From: Crassaminicella profunda
GTDB lineage: Bacteria > Bacillota > Clostridia > Peptostreptococcales > Thermotaleaceae
DNA: 64,000 bases
NCBI RefSeq assembly: GCF_019884785.1
Contig: NZ_CP082326.1
Coordinates: 737,355 to 801,354 of the forward strand
Direction: 5' to 3'
A model generated the notes under the pieces. It made no database searches and was not told the origin of the DNA. It saw only the letters and a list, made by a program, of their open reading frames with translations. The translations under genes were made by a program, and so were the position numbers. This document shows positions 26,994 to 34,948 of the stretch, in pieces (position 1 is the first letter of the stretch; the number at the start of each line of letters is the position of its first letter).

Positions 26994-28778
26994 ATGGAAA
27001 AAGTTACTTTAACCATTGATAATATAAAAGTAGAAGTTCCAAAGGATTATACAATCCTTCAAGCTGCAAAGACTGCTGGAATAGATATTCCTACTTTATG
27101 CTATTTAAAAGATGTAAATGAAGTAGGGGCTTGTCGTGTATGTTTAGTTGAAATACAAGGAGCAAGAGCACTTCAAGCATCTTGTGTGCATCCTGTTGCT
27201 GAAGGAATGGTTATCAAAACGAATTCAAAAAAAGTAAGAGATGCTAGAAAGTCTAATGTAGAGCTTATTCTTTCTAATCATAATAGAGAATGTTTAACTT
27301 GTGATAGAAATAATAAATGTGAGCTTCAAAGCTTAGCAGATCAATTAGGAATCAGAGAAATTCCTTTTGAAGGGGAAAAACTAGAGACAGTTATTGATGA
27401 TAAATCCTTCTCTATCGTAAGAGACCCAAGCAAATGTATTCTTTGCGGTAGATGTGTAAGTACCTGTAGAAATGTACAAGAAATTGGTATTTTGGACTTT
27501 GTAAATAGAGGATATAATACACAAGTAGCACCTGCTTTTGATAAGAGTATGGCAGATGCACCATGTATTTATTGTGGACAATGTATTGTTGCCTGTCCAG
27601 TAGCAGCACTAAGAGAAAAGGACGATATTGAAAGAGTATGGGATGCCATTGATAATGAAGATGTACACGTAGTAGTACAAACAGCTCCAGCTGTAAGAGC
27701 AGCTTTAGGAGAATTATTTGGTTTACCAATCGGAACACGTGTTACAGGTAAAATGGTATCAGCACTTAAGCGTCTTGGATTTGATAAGGTATATGATACA
27801 AACTTTGCAGCAGACCTTACTATTATGGAAGAAGGTCATGAATTATTAGGTAGAATTCAAAATGGTGGAACGCTACCAATGATCACTTCTTGTTCTCCAG
27901 GATGGATTCGTTATTGTGAATTCAACTATCCAGAGTTCATAGATAATTTATCTAGCTGTAAATCTCCTCATCAAATGATGGGTGCAATTATTAAATCTTA
28001 TTATGCAGAGAAGCATAATATTGATCCTAAGAAAATCTTTGTCGTTTCTATCATGCCATGTACTTCTAAAAAGACAGAATCTAGTAGAGAAGAAATGGAA
28101 GTAGCAGGTCTACGTGATGTGGATGCAGTTCTTACTACAAGAGAATTAGGAAAAATGATTAAACAAGCAAGAATCAAGTTCTTAGAGCTAGAAGATGATC
28201 AATTTGATCAAGATTTACTAGGAGACTACACAGGTGCTGGAGTAATCTTTGGTGCTACAGGTGGAGTTATGGAAGCAGCCCTTAGAACTGTTGCAGAAGT
28301 ATTAGAAGGAAAATCTATTGAAAATGTAGAATACCAAGCTGTAAGAGGTATTGAAGATATTAAAGAAGCAACATTAACATTAGGTGGAATGGAAGTAAAA
28401 ATTGCTGTTGCCCATGGAACAGCTAGTGCAGGAAAGCTTTTAGATATGGTTAAAAATGGAGAAAAAGAATATCACTTCATTGAAATCATGGGATGTAGTG
28501 GTGGATGTGTATGTGGTGGAGGTCAGCCACATGTGGATGCAAAAACTTTAATGGATGTAGATATAAGAGTTGAAAGAGCAAAAGCATTATACGAAGAAGA
28601 TGAGATCTTAGAAATCAGAAAATCTCACGAAAATCCACAAATCATAAAGCTTTATGATGACTTCTTAGAAAAACCTAATAGTCATAAGGCACATGAGTTA
28701 TTACACACTCACTACAAAAAGAGAGAAAAATATGCTACAGAGGAAGAATGTAGCTGTGGTTGTAACTGCGATTGTTAA
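26994..28778 (+). CDS. hndD: catalytic [FeFe] hydrogenase subunit, copy 2
   Basis: A 594-residue paralogue of the gene at 21839 with the same domain order: plant-type [2Fe-2S], His-ligated cluster (HNRECLTC), two [4Fe-4S] clusters (CILCGRCVSTC, CIYCGQCIVACP) and the H-domain. L1 (TSCSPGW) and L2 (MPCTSKKTE) match copy 1. L3 differs: EIMGCSGGCVCGGGQP, so Ala and Pro around the ligand Cys of copy 1 are Gly and Ser here. The C-terminus ends in a Cys-rich tail (EECSCGCNCDC) instead of the NDCCEE...KENK tail of copy 1. The start is ATG 26994 with GAGAGGAG upstream. Whether the changes alter rate or oxygen tolerance is unknown. Confidence 0.95.
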   Translation: MEKVTLTIDNIKVEVPKDYTILQAAKTAGIDIPTLCYLKDVNEVGACRVCLVEIQGARALQASCVHPVAEGMVIKTNSKKVRDARKSNVELILSNHNRECLTCDRNNKCELQSLADQLGIREIPFEGEKLETVIDDKSFSIVRDPSKCILCGRCVSTCRNVQEIGILDFVNRGYNTQVAPAFDKSMADAPCIYCGQCIVACPVAALREKDDIERVWDAIDNEDVHVVVQTAPAVRAALGELFGLPIGTRVTGKMVSALKRLGFDKVYDTNFAADLTIMEEGHELLGRIQNGGTLPMITSCSPGWIRYCEFNYPEFIDNLSSCKSPHQMMGAIIKSYYAEKHNIDPKKIFVVSIMPCTSKKTESSREEMEVAGLRDVDAVLTTRELGKMIKQARIKFLELEDDQFDQDLLGDYTGAGVIFGATGGVMEAALRTVAEVLEGKSIENVEYQAVRGIEDIKEATLTLGGMEVKIAVAHGTASAGKLLDMVKNGEKEYHFIEIMGCSGGCVCGGGQPHVDAKTLMDVDIRVERAKALYEEDEILEIRKSHENPQIIKLYDDFLEKPNSHKAHELLHTHYKKREKYATEEECSCGCNCDC

Positions 28779-28783
28779 AAATT

Positions 28784-28813
28784 AGGGGTAGATGTTTGCA
28801 TCTACCCCTTTTA
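28784..28813 (+). terminator. intrinsic terminator of second hnd operon
   Basis: AGGGGTAGATG (28784-28794) pairs with CATCTACCCCT (28799-28809) over a TTTG loop, then T's. Confidence 0.88.
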
Positions 28814-28907
28814 TATAAAACCAGAAAGAAAATTGAAATATTAATTTTACAAATCCCTTAAATTACTATTGTTATAGATGCTTTTTTTGGGGTAGTATAT
28901 AAGTAGT

Positions 28908-28913
28908 TATAAT
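28908..28913 (+). promoter_or_regulatory. -10 element before the hydrogenase maturation leader
   Basis: TATAAT stands between the terminator of the second hnd operon and the structured leader. The -35 region (TTGGGG at 28887-28892, 15-base spacer) is poor, so this is a tentative promoter. Confidence 0.4.
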
Positions 28914-29066
28914 CTCTGACCAATGGATAGGTTTCATTGGAAGGAGTATAAAAAATAAAACTAATTGCAAGGATTTTTCTGAGCGAAAGGTAAGAGGGTG
29001 ATTCAGTTGAAAATCATTTCATTTTGATGGTTAAACTTTCCTTATCTTTTAAGGGGAGTTTTTTTG
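28914..29066 (+). ncRNA. candidate terminator-ended leader RNA or attenuator upstream of maturation genes
   Basis: After the -10 at 28908 comes a hairpin (CCAATG 28920-28925 with CATTGG 28935-28940), then a short CTGA/TCAG pairing (28979/29006), then AATCAT/ATGGTT (about 29013-29032), then a strong terminator at 29033-29065. AAAGGTAAG (28986-28994) can pair with CTTATCTTT (29041-29049), which would break the terminator. This is the layout of a riboswitch or attenuator, or of a small RNA gene. It matches no riboswitch class I know. It precedes a regulator and the hydGEF genes. Confidence 0.45.
29033..29065 (+). terminator. terminator of the leader RNA
   Basis: AAACTTTCCTTA (29033-29044) pairs fully with TAAGGGGAGTTT (29050-29061), including two G-T pairs, with a 5-nt loop and a following T-run. 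No protein gene ends shortly before it, so it terminates a non-coding transcript or regulates read-through. Confidence 0.75.
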
Positions 29067-29094
29067 TTTTAAAAGTTAAAAATAGGTTGGTGGC

Positions 29095-29176
29095 AATGAA
29101 TATGAAAAGAACGTTCGTGCATAAAGATTGTCTAACAAAATCGTTATAAGCATTCTCTTATCTTTTCATATTCATT
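29095..29176. repeat. 16-bp perfect inverted repeat around a 50-nt loop
   Basis: AATGAATATGAAAAGA (29095-29110) is the exact reverse complement of TCTTTTCATATTCATT (29161-29176). Inside, TGCATAA and TTATAAGCA can pair with a two-base bulge. It may be a folded RNA element of the hydrogenase maturation leader or a small mobile hairpin. Nothing else is seen between 29177 and the next start except a ribosome site. Confidence 0.6.
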
Positions 29177-29261
29177 AAGCAATTGTTTTATTGTAGTAAA
29201 AAATTTTATAAAAAATCAATTTTGAAAACATATAGGAAATAGGTAGGAAGGGGTTAGACGT

Positions 29262-29507
29262 ATGAATAAAAGAATAGGTGTTGTAGCAATCATCGTTGAA
29301 AAGAGAGAAAGTGTAGAAATGGTAAATAGATTATTAAGTGAATTTGGAGAGATTATCGTAGGGCGAATGGGTGTACCTTATAAGGAAAAGCATGTGAGTG
29401 TTATTTCTATTATAGTAGATGGAACAACAGATGAAATAGGGGCGCTTACTGGAAAGTTAGGAAGAGTAGAAGGTGTTACAGTAAAAAGCGCATTGACTAA
29501 GAAATAA
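29262..29507 (+). CDS. TM1266-type iron-only hydrogenase system regulator
   Basis: An 81-residue single-domain protein of the TM1266 family (ACT/NikR C-terminal-like fold) found beside [FeFe] hydrogenase maturation genes. Sequence features are the start KRIGVVAIIVEKRE, the GRMGVPYKEKHVSVISIIVDG core and the GKLGRVEGVTVKSA end. The family is named as a putative regulator from context; its ligand and mechanism are not established. No DNA-binding domain is present, so a direct repressor role is doubtful. The ATG follows AGGAAGGGG. It is first in the regulator-hydG-hydE-hydF set. Confidence 0.88.
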   Translation: MNKRIGVVAIIVEKRESVEMVNRLLSEFGEIIVGRMGVPYKEKHVSVISIIVDGTTDEIGALTGKLGRVEGVTVKSALTKK

Positions 29508-29604
29508 AACAAAGAATCAATCTATTCCTAGATTTATTTAAATTTACTAACATAGATGAAAAAGATGAAGAAGCTAATAAAGGTAGCAAGAAGGAGGAAA
29601 AAAG

Positions 29605-30978
29605 ATGAATACAAATCACATTATAAATGAAGAGAAAATAAATAAATATTTAGAAGTTGGAAAAAAGGCTAGTAAAGAAGAAATCTTGGCTATTATAGAA
29701 AAAGCAAGAGATTGTTATGGACTTAGTCTAAAGGAAGCAGCTATCCTTCTTCAAGTAGAAGATAAGAGTCTCCTAGAAAGTTTATTTGACAGCGCAAGAT
29801 TTATAAAAGACAAAATATATGGGAATCGAATCGTAATATTTGCACCCCTTTATACAAGTAATGAGTGTACGAACAATTGCTTATATTGTGGCTTTCGATC
29901 AGCTAATAAAGAGCTTCATAGAAGGACATTGAGCAAAGAGGAAATTGTAGCAGAAGCAAAGGCTATTGAAAATACAGGACATAAAAGGGTTTTATTAGTA
30001 TGTGGAGAAGATCCTAAAAAGACCCATATTGACCATATTACAGATGCAGTGGGAGCTATTTATGAAGATGTAGATATTAGAAGAATCAATGTAAATGCTG
30101 CCCCTATGAGTGTAGAAGACTTTAAAAAGCTAAAAAGAGCAGGAATTGGAACATTTCAGATATTCCAAGAAACCTACCATAGAGAAACTTATAAAAAGAT
30201 GCATGAGGCAGGATTTAAAAGAGATTATGATTATAGATTGACAGCTATTGAACGTGCTTTTGAAGCAGGGATTGATGATTTTGGTATTGGTGCACTTCTT
30301 GGACTTTATGATTACAAATTTGATGTATTAGCAACTTTGATGCATTCAGAATATATGGATGAAAAATATAATGTAGGACCTCATACTATATCTGTACCTA
30401 GATTAAGACCTGCGTTAGGATCAGGGCTGAGTGAAACCCCTTACCCTATAAGTGATTTAGAATTCAAAAAAATTATTAGTGTTTATCGGTTAACAGTTCC
30501 TTATACAGGAATCATTTTATCAACTAGGGAAGCTGCATCTCTTCGTGATGAATTATTATCTTTGGGGGTATCTCAAATATCAGCAGGTTCTAAGACAAAT
30601 CCAGGAGGATATGAAGAGGATGATCGAGAAGCTACACAATTTCAGACAAGTGATGAAAGAAGCCTTGATGAAATGCTTCAAGTAGTTTGTGAACAAGGAC
30701 ATCTTCCAAGCTTTTGTACAGCCTGTTATCGAGCAAATAGAACAGGAGAAGCCTTTATGGAACTTGCAAAGGATGCCCATATTCATGAGTTTTGTCAGCC
30801 TAATGCTATTCTTACCTTTAAAGAAAATTTAGTACAATTTGCGTCACTTAAGACCAAAGAAAAAGGGGAAAAAATGATCCAAAAAGAACTTGAGAAAATT
30901 GATGATAAAAAGGTAAAGGAAGAGACCTTGAAGAGATTGAAAAGAATTGAGGATGGGGAGAGGGATTTATATTTTTAA
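29605..30978 (+). CDS. hydG: [FeFe] hydrogenase maturase HydG, radical SAM tyrosine lyase
   Basis: HydG cleaves tyrosine to supply CO and CN- on an iron synthon for the H-cluster. The 457-residue protein is of normal length. The N-terminal radical SAM motif is SNECTNNCLYCGF (CX3CX2C, near residue 90). The C-terminal auxiliary-cluster motif is present: CTACYRANRTGEAFMELA then HEFCQPNA. The ATG has AAGGAGG nine bases upstream. HydE and HydF follow on the same strand. Confidence 0.96.
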   Translation: MNTNHIINEEKINKYLEVGKKASKEEILAIIEKARDCYGLSLKEAAILLQVEDKSLLESLFDSARFIKDKIYGNRIVIFAPLYTSNECTNNCLYCGFRSANKELHRRTLSKEEIVAEAKAIENTGHKRVLLVCGEDPKKTHIDHITDAVGAIYEDVDIRRINVNAAPMSVEDFKKLKRAGIGTFQIFQETYHRETYKKMHEAGFKRDYDYRLTAIERAFEAGIDDFGIGALLGLYDYKFDVLATLMHSEYMDEKYNVGPHTISVPRLRPALGSGLSETPYPISDLEFKKIISVYRLTVPYTGIILSTREAASLRDELLSLGVSQISAGSKTNPGGYEEDDREATQFQTSDERSLDEMLQVVCEQGHLPSFCTACYRANRTGEAFMELAKDAHIHEFCQPNAILTFKENLVQFASLKTKEKGEKMIQKELEKIDDKKVKEETLKRLKRIEDGERDLYF

Positions 30979-31025
30979 CTGTGGGGGCTGATGAATTTAA
31001 TGTATATTTACAAGGTGGTGAAAAG

Positions 31026-32339
31026 ATGAATGAAAAAAAAATAAAGCACTATCTAATCATGGCAGTTTCTACAAATCATATGTTAAGAGGGGATCAGCTT
31101 CTTAAAAATGAGGGTCTTACCACATCACTAGTTCCTGCTCCTTCTGAATATGGTTCTGTGTGTGCCATTGCTATAAAAGTAAAAACAATAGATTTAGAAA
31201 AAGCAGAAATAATTTTAAAAGAAAATGACATTAGTCTGCAAGGAATTTATCCTGAGAAAATAAAAAAGCTATCAGGTCTTGTTGAAAAATTAGAGCAAGC
31301 TGTTATATCTGATGATTTTCTAAAAGTATTAAAGAAGATAGAAGAGGGAGAGGAATTATTATTTGAAGATATAGTTATCCTTCTTCAAACAGAGAGAAAG
31401 GCAGAGATGGATGCTTTATTTGCAGCTGCGGATCGTATGAGACTTGAGATTATTGGAGATGTGGTGGATATAAGAGGGGCCATAGAGTTTTCTAATATCT
31501 GTAGAAAGAACTGTAAATATTGTGGGGTTCGAAAGAGTTTAACAGATCTTGAGAGATATAGAATGGATGAAGATGAAATCATGGAAGTAGTGCATCAAAT
31601 ACACAATATAGGACTTCAAACGGTAATTTTGCAGTCAGGGGAAGATTTATGGTGGACGCCAGAAAAAATTGTTTCTCTTATTGAAAGAGTTAAAAAAGAA
31701 ACAGGAATGAGAATTACCTTAAGTATAGGGGAAAGATCCAAGGAAGAATATGCATTATACAAAGCATCAGGAGCTGATAACTTTTTATTAAAAATTGAGT
31801 CAACAAATAAAGAAATTTTTAAATTTATCCATCCAGATGATGATTATGATCATCGGGTGAAGTGTTCTAATGATTTGAGAGAGTTAGGTTATTTGAATGG
31901 CTCAGGAAATATTATAGGTCTTCCTGGTCAAACTGCTCAAGATATTGCAAGGGATATTTTATTTTTCAAGAAAATGGGTATCAACATGATTGGTATAGGA
32001 CCATTTCTTCCTGCAAAAGGGACACCTTTTGAAAAATATCCACCAGGGAGTGTAGATATGACCCTAAAGGCAGTGGCTGTAACAAGAATTGTTTGCAGAC
32101 GTGTATTTATACCAGCAACGACGGCTCTAGCCTCCATTGACAAGGACGGACAAACAAAAGCATTAAAGGCAGGAGCCAATACCATTATGCTCATCAATAC
32201 ACCTGCAAAATATCGAGAGAACTACCAAATTTATAGTGAAAAAAATATGGTAGATTTAAAAAGTGCTGATAAAGCTATCAAGGAAGCAGGAAGGAAGTTT
32301 CCTCCTTACTTAAAATATAAGGAAGGTATAGTTTTGTAG
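31026..32339 (+). CDS. hydE: HydE radical SAM maturase with N-terminal DUF3343 domain
   Basis: The 437-residue product is about 90 residues longer than usual HydE (about 350). Residues about 8-78 form a DUF3343-like domain (STNHMLRGDQLLKNEG, LVPAPSEYGSVCAIAI, LEKAEIILKENDISLQGIY), a small family tied in annotation to a putative Se/S carrier role and with a conserved Cys, here in GSVCAIA. The rest is a full HydE: FSNICRKNCKYCGVRKS carries the CX3CX2C cluster, followed by LQSGEDLWW, LSIGERS, GNIIGLPGQT and FIPATTALASID. HydE is thought to act on an iron complex made by HydG. The start ATG 31026 has AGGTGGTG upstream and leaves the extra domain in place. Confidence 0.93.
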   Translation: MNEKKIKHYLIMAVSTNHMLRGDQLLKNEGLTTSLVPAPSEYGSVCAIAIKVKTIDLEKAEIILKENDISLQGIYPEKIKKLSGLVEKLEQAVISDDFLKVLKKIEEGEELLFEDIVILLQTERKAEMDALFAAADRMRLEIIGDVVDIRGAIEFSNICRKNCKYCGVRKSLTDLERYRMDEDEIMEVVHQIHNIGLQTVILQSGEDLWWTPEKIVSLIERVKKETGMRITLSIGERSKEEYALYKASGADNFLLKIESTNKEIFKFIHPDDDYDHRVKCSNDLRELGYLNGSGNIIGLPGQTAQDIARDILFFKKMGINMIGIGPFLPAKGTPFEKYPPGSVDMTLKAVAVTRIVCRRVFIPATTALASIDKDGQTKALKAGANTIMLINTPAKYRENYQIYSEKNMVDLKSADKAIKEAGRKFPPYLKYKEGIVL

Positions 32340-32390
32340 GATGATGTTAAATTTATTTAGATAAATATTGAGGAGTTGGAGGGAGAAAAC

Positions 32391-33623
32391 ATGCAAAATA
32401 CACCAAGAAGTAATCGATTGCATATTGCCATATTTGGAAAGAGAAATGCAGGTAAATCAAGCCTTATTAATGTTCTTACAAATCAAGATATTGCCCTTGT
32501 ATCAAATGTTGCAGGGACTACAACAGACCCTGTTTATAAGGCAATGGAAATTTTGCCTATAGGACCTGTTGTGATTATTGATACGGCGGGACTCGATGAT
32601 GAAGGAGATTTAGGGTCCTTAAGGATCAAAAAGAGTATAGAAGTACTCAATAAAACAGAATTAGCTGTTATTGTAGTAACAGCTAATGAAGGCATTACAG
32701 ACTTTGATGAAGAAATGATTGCTAAAATTCAGGAAAAGAAAATCCCAATAGTCGGGGTTGTGAATAAAGTAGATACGTATGATTTAGATGAAAACACCAT
32801 AAAGATATGGGAAAAGACTTATGGATTTCCTTTCGTAAAAGTGAGTGCAATGAACAAACAAGGAATCACAGCTTTAAAAGAAAAAATGATTGAACAAGCA
32901 AATATTGAAAAACATGAAAAGGTGATTCTAGGGGATTTAATTGAACCTAATGACTTTGTAGTATTAGTAACCCCTATTGATAAGGCAGCACCAAAGGGTC
33001 GAATGATTCTTCCTCAACAGCAAACAATCAGAGATGTTATTGACCATGGGGCAGTAGCTATTGTTACAAGAGAAACGGAACTCAAAGAAACGCTACATTC
33101 ACTTGGCAAGAAACCAAAGCTTGTTGTAACAGACTCTCAAGTATTTAAAAAAGTAAATGAAGATACTCCAAAAGATTTAACTTTAACTTCCTTTTCTATT
33201 TTATTTGCAAGATATAAAGGAGAACTTAAACCTTTGGTATTAGGTGCTAAAAGGGTAAAAAATTTAAAACCAGGAGATCATGTATTAATCTGTGAAGGAT
33301 GTACCCATCATAGACAAGATGGAGATATTGGAAAAGAGAAAATTCCAAGATGGCTTGAAAATAGGATAGGAGGAAAGCTTCATTTTGAATGGACATCTGG
33401 AAGCAAATACCCAGAGCCTGAAGAAATGAAAAAGTTTGATTTGATTATTCACTGTGGAGGATGCATGTTAAATCCTAAAGAAATGGAATTTAGAATCAAT
33501 CAGGCAGTCAAAAATAAAATGCCTATTGTAAATTATGGGGTACTAATAGGTATGGTTACAGGAGTTCTTGAAAGAGCATTAGAACCCTTTCCAGAGGTAA
33601 AAGAAATGTTTGAAAAAGAATAA
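32391..33623 (+). CDS. hydF: [FeFe] hydrogenase maturation GTPase HydF
   Basis: HydF is the GTPase scaffold that assembles and delivers the diiron site to HydA. The 410-residue protein has G1 GKRNAGKSS, switch TTTDP, G3 DTAGLDDEG and G4 NKVD in its N-terminal half. A dimerisation region follows, and then the [4Fe-4S]-binding C-terminal domain with CEGCTHHRQD and HCGGCMLN. The start ATG 32391 has GGAGGGAG upstream; an in-frame TTG at 32376 is part of that site. With HydE and HydG it completes the H-cluster maturation set. A terminator follows. Confidence 0.96.
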   Translation: MQNTPRSNRLHIAIFGKRNAGKSSLINVLTNQDIALVSNVAGTTTDPVYKAMEILPIGPVVIIDTAGLDDEGDLGSLRIKKSIEVLNKTELAVIVVTANEGITDFDEEMIAKIQEKKIPIVGVVNKVDTYDLDENTIKIWEKTYGFPFVKVSAMNKQGITALKEKMIEQANIEKHEKVILGDLIEPNDFVVLVTPIDKAAPKGRMILPQQQTIRDVIDHGAVAIVTRETELKETLHSLGKKPKLVVTDSQVFKKVNEDTPKDLTLTSFSILFARYKGELKPLVLGAKRVKNLKPGDHVLICEGCTHHRQDGDIGKEKIPRWLENRIGGKLHFEWTSGSKYPEPEEMKKFDLIIHCGGCMLNPKEMEFRINQAVKNKMPIVNYGVLIGMVTGVLERALEPFPEVKEMFEKE

Positions 33624-33657
33624 AAGGTTTGGAGGAGTTACTCCAATCCTTTTTTTC
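33622..33657 (+). terminator. intrinsic terminator after hydF
   Basis: An AAAGG-TTGGAG arm pairs with CTCCAA-CCTTT, followed by T7. The stem overlaps the end of the small minus-strand ORF. Confidence 0.8.
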
Positions 33658-33802
33658 TTGAAAATTTGAATCTCCCGCTTGACTCATTGTTTTCAAAGGG
33701 AATGATAATACTTTCATCATCATCTTTTTGAGTTTGATAATTGGCTAATATACAGCCTGATTCTTTATAAAGTTTTAGATAACGTTTTGATGGATTGTTC
33801 AA
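33638..33802 (-). CDS. possible 54-residue protein coupled to Clp-fold protease
   Basis: A short ORF reads on the minus strand from TTG at 33802, directly after the protease gene (15-base gap). GGAAGG lies about ten bases before the TTG. The predicted product starts MNNPSKRYLKLYKESGC and has a DDDESIIIPFE acidic stretch and a basic tail (RFKFSRKKGLE). I know no family for it. Support is the ribosome site, the coupling and sensible composition; the non-ATG start and short length leave doubt. Confidence 0.45.
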   Translation of the reverse strand: MNNPSKRYLKLYKESGCILANYQTQKDDDESIIIPFENNESSGRFKFSRKKGLE

Positions 33803-33817
33803 AATCTTTCATCCTTC

Positions 33818-34795
33818 CTAAATTTTTTTCCAGCCTTGATGGATGATATTTACATTGTTTTGATTAGGGTCATTAGACCTTTGAATGATGCCCTCAAACA
33901 AATAGGCATTTGTTTTAGAAATACCTTCAATAATGCCGCTGCAAACGGAAAATCTTCCACTCATATCAGCATTCTTTTCAGGTAGAAAGGGTTGTTCTAA
34001 TAGTAAATCATCCTTATATTCTTCATACAAATGCCACATTTTCTTTTCTAATAGATCATCACAATAGGTTACTGGAAGATGAATATCATCTAATGCTTCT
34101 TTTCTACTGATCATATAGCTGTGAGAAAATAACTTTTCTGTAAGGTGATTGATAATTTCCTCCATTTCCATTTCAAGAGAAGGTGCCATATGCATTTTCA
34201 GGAGTTTTTTGGAAACGGAACGAATTAATAAATAGGTTCTATGAATACTGCCTAATGCTAAGGGATGGACACTTTCTAGAAGCTGTGAGAATATTTTTGC
34301 TAAAGAAGCATCATCTGTAATCCCTATAGTACTTTTAAGAATTGTAATGAAAGAATAAACATCTTCCACACTTATAGGAATTCTTGCAGAAGGATTATGG
34401 GGATCTTGTGGATTAAAAACATTTGTAACATTTGGATCCACTGGGCTTAATTCAGCCATTTTTGTCATAAGGATTTCAGAGGAGCCTAATGAAATAAGGG
34501 TACCAGCACTATAGGATTTAAAGGGGATTAAAACAGAAAATTTATCTGTATATTCATAAATAAGATGCACGAGTCTTAAAGCAGTAAGTACATCGCCACC
34601 CTTTGTATATAAGAATAAATCGATAGGATCCCCTTTGGGGATTTCTTCTAAATATTCATGAAATATGGGAATAATATCTGGTGCAATTCTTGTGCTAACA
34701 TTTTGTCGATCTCCAGCTATATAACAAATTACATGGGATTTTCTGATGGTTGATATTTCTTGAATGAGTTCTTTTCTTCTTTGATGATGCATCAT
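33818..34795 (-). CDS. SDH-family Clp-fold serine protease
   Basis: A 325-residue cytoplasmic protein of the SDH (Ser-Asp-His) protease family with a ClpP/crotonase fold. The nucleophile Ser lies in FKSYSAGTLISLGS (near residue 97), with the oxyanion-type glycines in LYTKGGDVLTAL. There is no signal peptide or membrane segment, unlike SppA. The C-terminal third is helical and charged. The substrate is unknown. Its start follows AGGATCGTTGCT, a modest site, and a second ATG is adjacent. A short ORF follows and may be coexpressed. Confidence 0.85.
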   Translation of the reverse strand: MMHHQRRKELIQEISTIRKSHVICYIAGDRQNVSTRIAPDIIPIFHEYLEEIPKGDPIDLFLYTKGGDVLTALRLVHLIYEYTDKFSVLIPFKSYSAGTLISLGSSEILMTKMAELSPVDPNVTNVFNPQDPHNPSARIPISVEDVYSFITILKSTIGITDDASLAKIFSQLLESVHPLALGSIHRTYLLIRSVSKKLLKMHMAPSLEMEMEEIINHLTEKLFSHSYMISRKEALDDIHLPVTYCDDLLEKKMWHLYEEYKDDLLLEQPFLPEKNADMSGRFSVCSGIIEGISKTNAYLFEGIIQRSNDPNQNNVNIIHQGWKKI

Positions 34796-34948
34796 AGCAA
34801 CGATCCTTTCTATTATTCAATAGTAACCAAAAATATTATTTGAATTTTACACGAAAAATATTGCTCTTTTTTTTTCGAATAATTTAGAGTCCAAAAATCA
34901 ATAATAGTAAAGGTAAATAAATTAATAAAAAAATGAGGAGGAACAAAC

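Noticed and set aside
28914-29066. T-box, SAM, glycine, c-di-GMP or cobalamin riboswitch
   Set aside because: The signature sequences I know for these classes were not found, so only a generic leader is claimed.
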